Positions 9,300-18,614 of a DNA stretch of 34,443 bases are shown here, piece after piece (positions within the stretch are counted from its first letter, which is position 1; every line of letters begins with the position of its first letter). The notes beneath the pieces are model-generated. The model was not told where the DNA came from, searched no databases, and saw only the letters and a program-made list of their open reading frames with translations. Made by a program: the position numbers and the translations under genes. Location of the stretch: assembly GCA_900771805.1 (NCBI GenBank), contig CAAGPL010000044.1:1-34443 (forward strand). Direction: 5' to 3'. The DNA comes from Bacilli bacterium (GTDB taxonomy: Bacteria; Bacillota_I; Bacilli_A; RF39; UBA660).

Positions 9300-11519
9300 A
9301 TGTTAAAAATAAAAAATTTATCTAAAAGTTATTCAAAAAAAGAATCTATTAATAATGTTTTAAAAAATATAAATTTAAATTTTAATAAAAATGAATTTGT
9401 TTTTATATTAGGTCCTTCTGGTGCTGGTAAATCAACTCTTTTAAATATAATAGCAGGTTTAGATAGAAAGTATGACGGAAAAGTTATTGTTGATAATTTA
9501 GATATATCTAAACTAAAAAATAACAAAATGGATTACTATAGAAGCAATTATATTGGGTTTATATTTCAAAATTATAATTTAATTAATGAATTTACAGTAT
9601 ATGAAAATGTTTATTTAGCAATTTCTTTGACTAATAAGAAAAATAAAAAAGAAAAAGTAATTTCTACGTTAGAAAAAGTTGGTTTAAAAGATAAAATTAA
9701 TTCTTATCCAAATGAATTATCTGGTGGGCAAAAACAACGTGTTGCAATAGCACGTGCATTAATAAATGATCCTAATATAATTTTAGCAGATGAACCAACA
9801 GGTGCTTTAGATTCTTTTATGAGTACAGAAATAATGGATTTAATAAAAGATATATCAAAAAGTAAATTAGTAATAATGGTTAGTCATAATGAAAAATTAG
9901 CAAGCAAGTATGCAAATAGAATAATAAATATGTTAGATGGAAAAATAATTAATGATACACTTAAAAATAAAAAAGAAAATACTAAGGAAGTATTTAAATT
10001 ATCTAAAACAAAAATGCCATTTAAGATTAAATTGAAACTTAGTTTAAAAAGTATTAGAAAAAAAATAAAAAGAACAATTCTTACTATTACTGCATTAAGT
10101 GTAGGACTTATTGGTATATCACTTGTATTAGCATTATCTAATGGTTTTAAAAGTGAGCTTAAAAATTATGAAGTAAATACTTTATCTTCTTTTCCAGTAA
10201 TAATAAATAAAAAAATAGAAGATTATAGTAGTAATACTATAAAACATAAAAAAAATAAAATATATAGTTATGATTATAATGTTTTAAATAATATACATAT
10301 AAATAAAATAGATAATAATTATATAAATTATTTAAATAAGATAAATAAAGATTTATTTAGATTGGAATTTAATTATTTTACTAAATTTAATATTATGTAT
10401 GAAGAAAATAATAAGTATAATTTTTTAAATAATACAACAATGAAATTAATTTCTAATGATCATAATTATGATGTTGTAAGTGGTAGATTACCTCTTAATA
10501 TTAATGAAATAGTTATTATCTTAGATAAGGATAATAATATATCAAAGGATATTATAGATATGTTTTTTATAAATAAAAAAGTTTTAGATTATAATGATTT
10601 ATTAGGAAAAGAAATAAAATTAATAAATAATAATGAATTTTATAATAAATCGTTAGAAAATACTTTTACAATAAATAAAGATATGACTAAAATGTATAAT
10701 AATGAAAATAATTATACATTAAAAGTAGTTGGTATTTTAAGAGAAAAAGATGATGATATAAATAATTTAATTAATAATTTTTCAAATATTGATAAACAAT
10801 ATTTTGGTTGTCTTAATTCTTTAATTGAAAAATATATTATTATTAATAATAAAAGTGATATTGTAAATTTTATAAAAAATGCTAATGATAAAGTTTATGT
10901 AGAAAATCTTTATTATGAAAAAGATGAACTATTATCTATATTAGGATGTAATTCTAATCCAAATAGTATATATATTTATCCGAAAGATTTTAATTCTAAG
11001 AACAAACTTATTAAAGAATTAAATATTTATAATAAAAAAAGAACTAAAGAAAATAAAATTATGTATATTAATTATTCAAAGGAAGTAAGTGATATAACAT
11101 TTAATATAATAAAATCCGTAACAACTATTTTAATTGCTTTTAGTAGTATATCTTTAATAGTATCATCTATTATGATTGGTATAATAACTTACATATCGGT
11201 TTTAGAAAAAGAAAGAGAAATAGGAATATTAAGAAGTTTAGGTGCTACAAAAAAAGATATTACTTTTCTGTTTTTAACTGAATTATTTTTAATTGGTATA
11301 TTATCTTCTTTGCTATCTGTTTTATTAACAAAGCTTATAGTAATACCTTTAAATGCTATTTTATTTAAATTAACAGGTTTAAAAAACATTGCACTATTGA
11401 ATATAAATCATTTTATAATAATTATCATAATAAGTATTTTAATTAATTTAATAGGAGGTTTTATTCCATCTTTATTAGCAAGTAAAAAAGATCCAATTAA
11501 GGCTATTAATAATAATTAA
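9300..11519 (+). CDS. ABC transporter, fused ATPase and FtsX-type permease
   Basis: 739 residues. Residues 1-225 form a MacB/LolD-like ATPase: Walker A G38-PSGAGKST, Q-loop Q90, signature L140-SGGQ, Walker B ILADE (D164, E165), D-loop ALD (171) and H-loop H196. A first membrane helix lies near 258-278, followed by a large extracytoplasmic region of about 320 residues rich in Asn, Lys, Ile and Tyr, then three C-terminal helices with the FtsX motif REIGILRSLGATKKDI. This MacB-type mechanotransmitter layout is used for export or for removal of peptides and lipoproteins. Here both halves are one chain. Substrate is unknown; no regulator of the BceRS type is adjacent, although the histidine kinase unit ends just upstream. 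Start chosen by AGGAGG. Confidence 0.88.
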   Translation: MLKIKNLSKSYSKKESINNVLKNINLNFNKNEFVFILGPSGAGKSTLLNIIAGLDRKYDGKVIVDNLDISKLKNNKMDYYRSNYIGFIFQNYNLINEFTVYENVYLAISLTNKKNKKEKVISTLEKVGLKDKINSYPNELSGGQKQRVAIARALINDPNIILADEPTGALDSFMSTEIMDLIKDISKSKLVIMVSHNEKLASKYANRIINMLDGKIINDTLKNKKENTKEVFKLSKTKMPFKIKLKLSLKSIRKKIKRTILTITALSVGLIGISLVLALSNGFKSELKNYEVNTLSSFPVIINKKIEDYSSNTIKHKKNKIYSYDYNVLNNIHINKIDNNYINYLNKINKDLFRLEFNYFTKFNIMYEENNKYNFLNNTTMKLISNDHNYDVVSGRLPLNINEIVIILDKDNNISKDIIDMFFINKKVLDYNDLLGKEIKLINNNEFYNKSLENTFTINKDMTKMYNNENNYTLKVVGILREKDDDINNLINNFSNIDKQYFGCLNSLIEKYIIINNKSDIVNFIKNANDKVYVENLYYEKDELLSILGCNSNPNSIYIYPKDFNSKNKLIKELNIYNKKRTKENKIMYINYSKEVSDITFNIIKSVTTILIAFSSISLIVSSIMIGIITYISVLEKEREIGILRSLGATKKDITFLFLTELFLIGILSSLLSVLLTKLIVIPLNAILFKLTGLKNIALLNINHFIIIIIISILINLIGGFIPSLLASKKDPIKAINNN

Positions 11520-11522
11520 CTG

Positions 11523-11531
11523 TGTTATAAT
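11523..11531 (+). promoter_or_regulatory. Extended -10 promoter for the ASCH gene
   Basis: TGTTATAAT is an extended -10 element (TG-N-TATAAT), 17 bases before the ASCH start. No good -35 is seen. The implied untranslated leader is little more than the ribosome binding site. Confidence 0.5.
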
Positions 11532-11548
11532 TTAATAGGTGATATAAT

Positions 11549-11929
11549 ATGAAAGTATTAACTATAAAACAACCATGGGCAAGTTTAATTATCAATTCTT
11601 ATAAAAAATACGAATTTAGAAGTTGGAAAACTAATTATCGAGGAAGGATTTTAATTCATGCTGGAAAAACATTAGAAAAAGATATGTTAAAAAGATTTGA
11701 TGGTTATAATTTAGATATTGATTTAGGATTTATAATAGGTGAAGCTTATCTTGAAGATTGCATTTTGGTAACAAAGGAGTTTCAGGAAAAGTTAAGAAAG
11801 ATAGATAGCGTAGTTTATTCAAGAAGTAACCATGAAGAAATGTATGCTTGGCATCTTACAAATATAAAAAAATATAAGGATAAAATTCCTATAAATGGAA
11901 AACTTGGATTATGGACTTATGAAAAATAG
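11549..11929 (+). CDS. ASCH domain protein
   Basis: A 126-residue protein starting MKVLTIKQPWASLI, with YEFRSWKTNYRGRILIHAGK following: the K-x-P-W and R-G-R-I-L-I-H features typify the ASCH (PUA-like) fold. ASCH proteins bind RNA or modified nucleosides; some are amidohydrolases acting on N4-acetylcytidine. The N-terminal KQPWA and the internal G-x-x-x-L-x-D pattern are typical of the stand-alone bacterial form. It has its own short promoter and a GGTGAT ribosome site. It is separated from the following gene by a TATAAT box at 11932. Confidence 0.8.
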   Translation: MKVLTIKQPWASLIINSYKKYEFRSWKTNYRGRILIHAGKTLEKDMLKRFDGYNLDIDLGFIIGEAYLEDCILVTKEFQEKLRKIDSVVYSRSNHEEMYAWHLTNIKKYKDKIPINGKLGLWTYEK

Positions 11930-11958
11930 TGTATAATTAATAAAGAGGAGTGTGTGAT

Positions 11959-12978
11959 ATGAGATTTACAAATGAAGTTGTAAAAAAAGAATTTAGTAAA
12001 ATTAAAAATTATTTATGGATAGGTGTGCTACTAATTGTTTTATCCTTTGTATTTTTATCACTAGGAGATAAAAGAGATAGTATGGATAAAAAGGATGCAT
12101 TAAATATGCATAACTTAATAGTGGATAATCTAAAAGATAAAACTGGCAAAACGGGGTTTATAAACGCAAATAACATACCATATAAATTTGCGGTATATAA
12201 AGATACAACAGATGCATATTACTTTGTTACTGATGATAAGTATATATACGTTGTTTATATGGATAGTGATACATTTAATAGTCTTAATGATAAAAAAATA
12301 GAGAAAAAGGCAAAGAAGATAATTGGAATAACAAAAGAAACGCCAGATGATATTAAAAAACTTGCTGTTTCATCATATAACGAAATAGTAGGTAACCAAA
12401 ACAAAATAACTATTGATGACTATAATGATTATTTTGGAAGTATTTACCTAGATATGACAAGTAGTAACAGTGGTTTTTATTATCTAATGTTTATAGCGTT
12501 TTTACTCGTAGGTTTTATTTTGATAATTATTTATGTAGCATCTAATAGAAAATTTAAAAAAGGGATGAAAAAACTATCAGATGAAGAATTAAAAAGGATA
12601 GATGATGAACTAAACAGCAAAGATTCATTTTATTATGAGAATGCCCACTTAGTTTTAACTAAAAACTACGTCGTTAATTTAGGAGCCTCTTTTTCTATAA
12701 TTAAATATAGTGATATAATCTGGCTTTATCCTTATGTTTTGCATGCGAGAGGTGTTAAATCTTCCGAGTCAATAATTGTAGTTACAAACGATGCAAAAAG
12801 ACATAGCATTGCAAATATAAGCATGATTACAAAGGCAAAAAAGGAAGCATTTAACGAAATATTTGACACCATTGCATCTAGAAATCCTGATATGTTGGTA
12901 GGATATAACAGAGATACTTGTGATAGGGCAAATGTTTTAATAAAAGAAATTAAACAAAATAAGAAAAATAGTAAATAG
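11959..12978 (+). CDS. Two-TM membrane protein of unknown function
   Basis: 339 residues from ATG 11959, chosen over GTG 11950 because GAGGAG at 11945-11950 sits 8 bases before it. There is one membrane helix near 18-36 and a second near 170-193. Between them is a probably extracytoplasmic domain of about 130 residues, and after them a cytoplasmic domain with alternating beta strands, KYSDIIWLYPY being the clearest. The C-terminal part looks like a PH-type small beta domain of the kind found in many Bacillota membrane proteins; I cannot name the family with confidence. A TATAAT at 11932-11937 may be its promoter, and a strong terminator follows, so it is probably monocistronic. Confidence 0.65.
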   Translation: MRFTNEVVKKEFSKIKNYLWIGVLLIVLSFVFLSLGDKRDSMDKKDALNMHNLIVDNLKDKTGKTGFINANNIPYKFAVYKDTTDAYYFVTDDKYIYVVYMDSDTFNSLNDKKIEKKAKKIIGITKETPDDIKKLAVSSYNEIVGNQNKITIDDYNDYFGSIYLDMTSSNSGFYYLMFIAFLLVGFILIIIYVASNRKFKKGMKKLSDEELKRIDDELNSKDSFYYENAHLVLTKNYVVNLGASFSIIKYSDIIWLYPYVLHARGVKSSESIIVVTNDAKRHSIANISMITKAKKEAFNEIFDTIASRNPDMLVGYNRDTCDRANVLIKEIKQNKKNSK

Positions 12979-12984
12979 TAAAAA

Positions 12985-13024
12985 AGCTGTAAAGAAATAT
13001 ACGTATTTCTTTATAGCTCTTTTA
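12985..13024 (+). terminator. Strong Rho-independent terminator
   Basis: A 15-bp stem (12985-12999 with 13004-13018, one G-U pair) and loop TACG, followed by a short T-run. Confidence 0.85.
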
Positions 13025-13040
13025 ATATTAAAAACAGTTA

Positions 13041-13049
13041 TGCTATAAT
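13041..13049 (+). promoter_or_regulatory. Extended -10 promoter for the VanZ-like unit
   Basis: TGCTATAAT, an extended -10 element, is 19 bases ahead of the VanZ-like start. It drives the three-gene unit 13069-15429. Confidence 0.5.
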
Positions 13050-13068
13050 TAAGTAGTTGGTGGGTCAT

Positions 13069-13581
13069 ATGAATTTAATAATTGATTATATAGCAAAAAT
13101 GTTTAAACATTCTTTTTTATTTACGTGTTTTTATACTATTCTTAGGTTTATAATTATAAGAAGAAATAAAAAGATAAACGTTAAAAGAGAAATATTATTA
13201 TATGTATTCTTTTTATTTTTATTAGGACTTTATACGGTTGCTATAACAGGAGACTTTAGCGTAAAAAATGTACGCATAGATGAAATTAATATAATTCCAT
13301 TTAAAATAGTAAAAGATATTTGTATGTCTCATAATTTAAATTACTTTCTAATAAGCTTTTTAGGCAATGTATTTATATTTATTCCAGTTGGACTTTTAAT
13401 TTCTTTGATATGGAATATAAAAGATAAAAATGTTGTTTTAACAGGCTTTTTAATATCTTTATCTATCGAATTAACTCAACTTTTTCTTAAAAGAACAACT
13501 GATATAGATGATTTAATATTAAATACTTTAGGAGTTATAATAGGTCTTTTAATAAGTAAACGAATAAAAAATAAGAGGTAG
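13069..13581 (+). CDS. VanZ-like membrane protein
   Basis: 170 residues from ATG 13069; the in-frame TTG at 13057 overlaps the ribosome site TTGGTGGG. The protein has four to five hydrophobic segments and the VanZ family features: NIIPFK after the second helix, GNVFIFIPVGLL, and SIELTQLFLKRTTDIDDLILNTLG near the C-terminus. VanZ confers low-level teicoplanin resistance in Tn1546, but most chromosomal homologues have no tested role. It is 3 bases ahead of the next membrane protein gene and probably co-translated with it. Confidence 0.85.
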   Translation: MNLIIDYIAKMFKHSFLFTCFYTILRFIIIRRNKKINVKREILLYVFFLFLLGLYTVAITGDFSVKNVRIDEINIIPFKIVKDICMSHNLNYFLISFLGNVFIFIPVGLLISLIWNIKDKNVVLTGFLISLSIELTQLFLKRTTDIDDLILNTLGVIIGLLISKRIKNKR

Positions 13582-13584
13582 TAT

Positions 13585-14223
13585 ATGAAAAAGTGGTACA
13601 AGAATTATTTGAATAAGAAACCTTCATTTGATAAAGAAAGATGGATAGGAATATTTTGTCTTATAATAGTAATATCAGGTATGTTTGGTTTTTTATATGA
13701 ATTTATATTTTATTATTTTAATGGGGGAATGAAAGAATTTTACTGGCGTGGTGGAAACTTTTTACCTTGGATAAATATATATGCAACAGGCTCTATAATG
13801 ATTTATTTTTTAACATATAAACTAAGAAAAAAGCCATTTTTTGTATTTATAATAAGTATGATATCAACAGGAATATTAGAATTTTTTTCTGGATATTTTA
13901 TGGACATAATTCGTAATGGTAATAGATGCTGGGATTATAATAACGAAATATTAAACTTTGGAAATATTGGTGGTTTTGTTTGTTTAAGAAGTGTTTTAGT
14001 TTTTGGTTTTTCTAGTCTTCTTTTAATGTATGTAGTAGTTCCTTTTTGCTTTTATTTAGCTAAAAAATTAAAAAAGAAAACCTTTTTAATAATTAGTATA
14101 AGCATGTTTTCTATAATAATGATAGATGAACTTTATAATTTAGTAATAGCAAGAATTTTTAAATTACCAAGAGCCTATAATGTTTATAAAAGTTTAGGAT
14201 TTAATTATGTTAAATTTAAATAA
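13585..14223 (+). CDS. CmpB-like putative ABC-transporter family membrane protein
   Basis: 212 residues with about five membrane segments. The pattern matches the ABC_trans_CmpB family (PF06541 type): FGFLYEFIF in the first helix, a W-R-G-G-N-F-L-P-W-I loop, ILEFFSGYFMD in the third helix region and CWDYNNEILNFGNIGG afterwards. The charged E in helices and W-D-Y motif are characteristic. The function of this family is not established despite its name. It sits between VanZ-like and MFS genes in a three-gene membrane operon. Confidence 0.75.
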   Translation: MKKWYKNYLNKKPSFDKERWIGIFCLIIVISGMFGFLYEFIFYYFNGGMKEFYWRGGNFLPWINIYATGSIMIYFLTYKLRKKPFFVFIISMISTGILEFFSGYFMDIIRNGNRCWDYNNEILNFGNIGGFVCLRSVLVFGFSSLLLMYVVVPFCFYLAKKLKKKTFLIISISMFSIIMIDELYNLVIARIFKLPRAYNVYKSLGFNYVKFK

Positions 14224-14235
14224 GGAGCAATAAAT

Positions 14236-15429
14236 ATGAAAGAAAAAGTAAAACTAAGTAGTAAAATATGGCCTATTTATTATGGACTTTCTGATGATTT
14301 GATGTTTTGGGCCGCTATTAATACGCTTTTTTTAACCAGAGTAAAACATCTAGATGCAGGGCAGATTAATTTAATTATGTCTTTATCAGTTATTGTTTGT
14401 TTTTTTGTATCTTTTTTGATAAACAAAATAATTGGGAAAATAGGTGCATTAAAATCCATAAAGATAGGTAATATACTTTTATTAGTAGCAAGTTTTTTAT
14501 TTACTTTTTTAAAAAGTTTTAATGGCATATTATTTGGTTTTATAGTCTATCAAATAGCCTTTCTTTTTAAAAGCATGGATCATATAATAATAAGAAAGAA
14601 CTTAAAATATTTAGGAAGAGAAGATGAGTTTTTTAACTACGTATCAAAAGGCACTTTTGTGTACTCATTTATCACGATGGGAATTGCACTTATATCAGGA
14701 TTTATATTTAATTTAAATAATTATCTTCCTATGTATATTGCAATATTTTGCGCCTTTATAAACGTAATATTAATGAATTTCTTAACCTGTGATGATGATT
14801 TAGAAGAATCACCTACCCATAAAGTTAAAATTAATAAAATGATTATTTTTGTGCTGATTTTTTATGGATTTATATATTCATCAATTGAAATTGCTCAAAC
14901 AAATACCAAACTTATTATGCAATTTAATATGGAAGAGTTTTTAAATAATAATAAAACAGTATTATACTTTAGCTTTATACTATTTTTATCTAGGGTTTTT
15001 AGAGTAATTGGTAACTTATTATTTTTAAAGATATTTAAACTTTTAAAAAATAAGATGTCTATCATCTTAAATGTTTCATTATTAATATCTTTATTACTTA
15101 TTTTACTTGGAGATTTATATAGGCATGGATTTGTTGGTATTATTTTAGTTGCACTTGGCTTTGTTATTCTTTTACTACTTAGAGATCCAACACAAAATTA
15201 TAGCAAAACATTATTGCTTAATAATTCATTAGAAAAACATCACAAGAAATTATCAATGTATTTTTTCTTAGCAAGAAAGCTTGTTAATTTCACGTTTAAT
15301 TTAATAGTTAGTTTAATCCTTTTTAAACTTGATCTTAAATATGCTATTATATTCTTAATTATAATAGTTACATTTACTTTATATATATCATTTTCAATTA
15401 CTAAAATGGTAGGTGAAAAATCTAGTTAA
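14236..15429 (+). CDS. MFS transporter
   Basis: 397 residues with about 11-12 hydrophobic segments spread over the length, the first after a short cytoplasmic N-terminus (KIWPIYYGLSDDLMFW), and basic cytoplasmic loops (KIIGKIGALKSIKIG) in the position of the MFS loop 2-3 signature. This is a major facilitator superfamily permease. The substrate cannot be read from sequence; the basic loop and the sequence spacing resemble efflux-type members. It is the last gene of the VanZ-CmpB unit, 12 bases after the CmpB-like gene with AAGGAG as ribosome site, and is followed by a terminator. Confidence 0.8.
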   Translation: MKEKVKLSSKIWPIYYGLSDDLMFWAAINTLFLTRVKHLDAGQINLIMSLSVIVCFFVSFLINKIIGKIGALKSIKIGNILLLVASFLFTFLKSFNGILFGFIVYQIAFLFKSMDHIIIRKNLKYLGREDEFFNYVSKGTFVYSFITMGIALISGFIFNLNNYLPMYIAIFCAFINVILMNFLTCDDDLEESPTHKVKINKMIIFVLIFYGFIYSSIEIAQTNTKLIMQFNMEEFLNNNKTVLYFSFILFLSRVFRVIGNLLFLKIFKLLKNKMSIILNVSLLISLLLILLGDLYRHGFVGIILVALGFVILLLLRDPTQNYSKTLLLNNSLEKHHKKLSMYFFLARKLVNFTFNLIVSLILFKLDLKYAIIFLIIIVTFTLYISFSITKMVGEKSS

Positions 15430-15452
15430 ACAAAAAAATTATAAAATTGATG

Positions 15453-15483
15453 GAAAAGCAAGTAATTGTTTTTCTTTTTTTCT
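15453..15483 (+). terminator. Terminator after the MFS gene
   Basis: Stem GAAAAGCAA (15453-15461) with TTGTTTTTC (15466-15474), loop GTAA, then a T-run. Confidence 0.75.
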
Positions 15484-15533
15484 TACATAATATTTAGTTC
15501 TTTTAATCATATACTTATTATGGGTGATTAAGC

Positions 15534-17441
15534 TTGAATGATAAAAAAGTAGATGAAAGATTAAAAATATTTGTTATTGGCATTTTTATAGTATTTATAG
15601 TAATTATTCTTAAAGTATTTTATATTCAAGTTTTTGATTATGAAAAATTAAGTAAACTTGCCTTTGGTTTATGGAGTAGAAATCTTCCTATAGAAGCAGA
15701 TAGAGGAATTATATATGATAGAAATGGAATTGTTTTAGCAGATAATATTACAACTACATCTCTTGTTTTAATACCAAATCAAATAAAAGATAAGAAAGAA
15801 ACTTGTGAAAAATTAGCAAGTATATTAAACGTATCGTTTGATACTATGAAAAAACATGTTTATAAAAATACATCAATAGAGCGTGTACATCCATTTGGAA
15901 GAAGACTTGATTATAAGATAGCAGAAAAAATAGAAAAGTTAAAAATAGATGGTGTTTATTTGGTTAGAGAATCAAAAAGAAATTATCCATATGGATCAAT
16001 GCTATCTCATACATTGGGTTTTGTTGGGATAGATAATCAGGGGCTTTCTGGAATTGAACTTCAGTATGATGATTATTTAACAGGTTCTTATGGTGCAATA
16101 AAATATTTTTCTGATGCTAAGGGAAATAAGTTAAAATTATCTGGGGTTTATGAAGCTCCTCAAAATGGAGTTAATATAACTTTAACTATAAACCAAAAAA
16201 TACAGTCAAGTATTGAAAGAGAATTGGATAACGTAGTTAGTAAGTATGAACCAGAAACAGCTCTTGCAATTGCAATGGATCCTAATACTGGTGAAATACT
16301 TGCAATATCATCAAGACCAAATTTTAATGCTTTAAATTATAAAGATTATTCTACTGAGGTTTTAAATCGTAACTTACCAATATGGGCAACTTATGAACCT
16401 GGTTCTACTTTCAAAATAATAACTTTAGCATCTGCTTTAAATGAAAATTTAGTAGATTTAGATAAAGATACATTTTATGACTCCGGTAGTGTAAGAGTAG
16501 CAAATGCAAAGATTAGATGTTGGAAAAAAGGGGGTCATGGAGCACAAACTTTTTTACAAGTGGTAGAAAACTCTTGCAATCCAGGCTTTGTAGAGCTTGG
16601 TAATAGATTAGGAAAAGAAAAATTATTTGATTATATTTATAAATTTGGTTTTGGTAAAAAAACTGGTGTTGATTTAAATGGTGAAGCAGAAGGAATAATA
16701 TTTAATTTAAATAAAGTAGGACCTGTAGAGCTTGCTACAACAGCTTTTGGCCAGGGTGTATCAGTAACACCTATACAACAAGTTGCGGCTGTTTCAGCAG
16801 CAATTAATGGTGGTATATTATATAAACCATATATAGTAAAAAGTTTAAATGATCCAGAAACTAATTCGGTTATAAAAGAAAATACTAAAGTTAAGGTTAG
16901 AAGAGTAATAAGCAAAGAAGCTTCTAATGAAGTTAAAAGAGCACTTGAAAGTGTTGTTACAAATGGCAGTGGTAGAAATGCTTACATAGAAGGATACCGA
17001 GTAGGTGGTAAAACAGGTACAGCTCAAAAGGTAGAAAATGGAAGATATTTAGTTGGTAATTATATTTTGTCATTTATTGGATTTTTACCAGCAGATGACC
17101 CTAAAATAGTAGTTTATGTTGCAATAAATAATCCAAAAAGAGTAGTTCAGTATGGTGGGGTTGTATCTGCTCCTATTGCTAAATCAATATTATTAGATTC
17201 AATTGATGCATTAAATATAAAAAAGAGAAATACAAATACAGAAAAAAAATATAATTGGGATGATAAAAAATATTATACAATAGAAAATGTTATTGGAAAA
17301 ACTCCTAAAGAAGCAGTTAAAATATTATCTAAGTTTACAGTAGAATATAGTGGAAGTGGAAATAAAGTTGTAGAACAGTCTCCTAAAGCAGGAACTAAAT
17401 TGGAAGAACAAGGAGTAGTAAGAGTTATGCTAGGTAATTAG
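15534..17441 (+). CDS. ftsI: Class B penicillin-binding protein (PBP2B/SpoVD-like, FtsI)
   Basis: 635 residues from TTG 15534, placed 5 bases after GGGTGAT; no nearby ATG fits. Order: cytoplasmic tail, membrane anchor about 12-30, PBP dimerisation region with the ADRGIIYDRNG motif (55-65), transpeptidase domain from about 240, and a single PASTA domain at about 579-635. Catalytic motifs are complete: S291-TFK294, S347-CN and K493-TG. It cross-links septal or spore peptidoglycan as the partner of the SEDS protein encoded downstream. A C-terminal PASTA is shared by Bacillus SpoVD and PBP2B, so the sequence does not decide between division and spore cortex roles; with a single copy in this cluster it may serve both. 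Confidence 0.93.
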   Translation: MNDKKVDERLKIFVIGIFIVFIVIILKVFYIQVFDYEKLSKLAFGLWSRNLPIEADRGIIYDRNGIVLADNITTTSLVLIPNQIKDKKETCEKLASILNVSFDTMKKHVYKNTSIERVHPFGRRLDYKIAEKIEKLKIDGVYLVRESKRNYPYGSMLSHTLGFVGIDNQGLSGIELQYDDYLTGSYGAIKYFSDAKGNKLKLSGVYEAPQNGVNITLTINQKIQSSIERELDNVVSKYEPETALAIAMDPNTGEILAISSRPNFNALNYKDYSTEVLNRNLPIWATYEPGSTFKIITLASALNENLVDLDKDTFYDSGSVRVANAKIRCWKKGGHGAQTFLQVVENSCNPGFVELGNRLGKEKLFDYIYKFGFGKKTGVDLNGEAEGIIFNLNKVGPVELATTAFGQGVSVTPIQQVAAVSAAINGGILYKPYIVKSLNDPETNSVIKENTKVKVRRVISKEASNEVKRALESVVTNGSGRNAYIEGYRVGGKTGTAQKVENGRYLVGNYILSFIGFLPADDPKIVVYVAINNPKRVVQYGGVVSAPIAKSILLDSIDALNIKKRNTNTEKKYNWDDKKYYTIENVIGKTPKEAVKILSKFTVEYSGSGNKVVEQSPKAGTKLEEQGVVRVMLGN

Positions 17442-17471
17442 TAAAGCTAGTATCAAGTAAGTATAAAAAAG

Positions 17472-17501
17472 TTGTAAAAAACAAAAAATATATAGTATAA
17501 T
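17472..17501 (+). promoter_or_regulatory. Promoter of mraY
   Basis: TTGTAA (17472-17477), 18-base spacer, TATAAT (17496-17501), 28 bases before the mraY start. It lets mraY be transcribed separately from the PBP gene. Confidence 0.6.
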
Positions 17502-17529
17502 TATATTCGTAAATAAAGAGGTGATTTTT

Positions 17530-18522
17530 GTGTTTATATTAACTAAATCTACATTAGCACTTATGATTGGTTTTATTATTTCAACATTAACAGGTTATTT
17601 TTTAATACCATTATTAAAAAAGCTTCATGTAGGTCAAAGAATAAGTGTTTTCGTAGGGGAAAGTCATAAAAAGAAAAATGGCATTCCAACAATGGGAGGA
17701 CTTATATTTATAATTCCAACCTTTATAACAATTTTAATAATGTATTTTACAAAAAAAATAAATATAAATAGTAATTTGCTAATTGTTTTATTTGTATTTA
17801 TAGCTTATGCTTTTTTAGGATTTTTAGATGATTTTATGAAACTAAAAAGAAAGCAAAATGAGGGATTAACTGAAATTCAAAAGTTGTTTGGACAGGTTAT
17901 AATTGCTGTTGTGTTTTTCTATATTTATATGAAAAGTGGATCAGAACCATTACTTTGGTTTCATGCATTTAATCTTAAGATTAATATAGGCTGGTTATAT
18001 GGATTCTTTATATTGTTTATGCTTGTTGCATCTTCTAATGCTGTTAATATAACAGATGGTTTAGATGGTCTTGCAGGTGGTCTATCTTTTATTGCTACTT
18101 TAGTTTTAGGAATAATTACGTGGACTACAAACTGGCTTATAGGATATGAAGATATTGCTATTTTCTGTTTTATATTAGCTGGTTCTATATTAGGATTTTT
18201 AGTTTATAATGCTCCTTCTGCTAAGGTATTTATGGGAGATACCGGTTCTCTTGCTTTAGGTGGTGTTTTAGCATCAATTGCAATATTAATAAGAAGAGAA
18301 ATAACATTTGGTGTTATAATGGGTGTTTTTGTAATAGAAACTCTATCAGTTATAATACAAGTATTTTCAGTATTAGTATTTAAAAGAAAAGTATTTTTAA
18401 TGACACCACTTCATCATAATTTTGAAAAATTAGGTTGGAAGGAACAGGATATAGTAAAATTATTTTGGATTATAGGTTTAATTTTAGGAACATTATCTTT
18501 GATATATGGTGCTTGGCTTTAG
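17530..18522 (+). CDS. mraY: Phospho-MurNAc-pentapeptide transferase MraY
   Basis: 330 residues from GTG 17530, with GAGGTGAT at 17518-17525 as ribosome site (an upstream GTG at 17521 lies within it). This membrane enzyme makes lipid I from UDP-MurNAc-pentapeptide and undecaprenyl phosphate. Family motifs are all visible: HKKKNGIPTMGG from residue 46, the D100-D101 pair in FLGFLDDFMK, NAVNITDGLDGLAGG from 170, FMGDTGSLALGG, and the C-terminal MTPLHHNFEKLGW. About ten hydrophobic helices match the known fold. In Bacillus, murE precedes and murD follows; neither is next to it here, and a terminator follows directly. Confidence 0.96.
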   Translation: MFILTKSTLALMIGFIISTLTGYFLIPLLKKLHVGQRISVFVGESHKKKNGIPTMGGLIFIIPTFITILIMYFTKKININSNLLIVLFVFIAYAFLGFLDDFMKLKRKQNEGLTEIQKLFGQVIIAVVFFYIYMKSGSEPLLWFHAFNLKINIGWLYGFFILFMLVASSNAVNITDGLDGLAGGLSFIATLVLGIITWTTNWLIGYEDIAIFCFILAGSILGFLVYNAPSAKVFMGDTGSLALGGVLASIAILIRREITFGVIMGVFVIETLSVIIQVFSVLVFKRKVFLMTPLHHNFEKLGWKEQDIVKLFWIIGLILGTLSLIYGAWL

Positions 18523-18550
18523 CAATTGAGTTAATCAATTGCTTTTTTTT
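18521..18550 (+). terminator. Terminator between mraY and ftsW
   Basis: Stem AGCAATTGA (18521-18529, overlapping the stop codon) with TCAATTGCT (18535-18543), then an eight-base T-run. Confidence 0.85.
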
Positions 18551-18614
18551 GGTATTTTTAATTTATAAAATTCATAACTTTAATTAGTAATTATTTAAAA
18601 AGGAGGAATTATTC

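Noticed and set aside
15534..17441. Calling the PBP strictly SpoVD
   Set aside because: PBP2B and SpoVD share the domain layout including PASTA, and the window does not show whether a second class B PBP exists.
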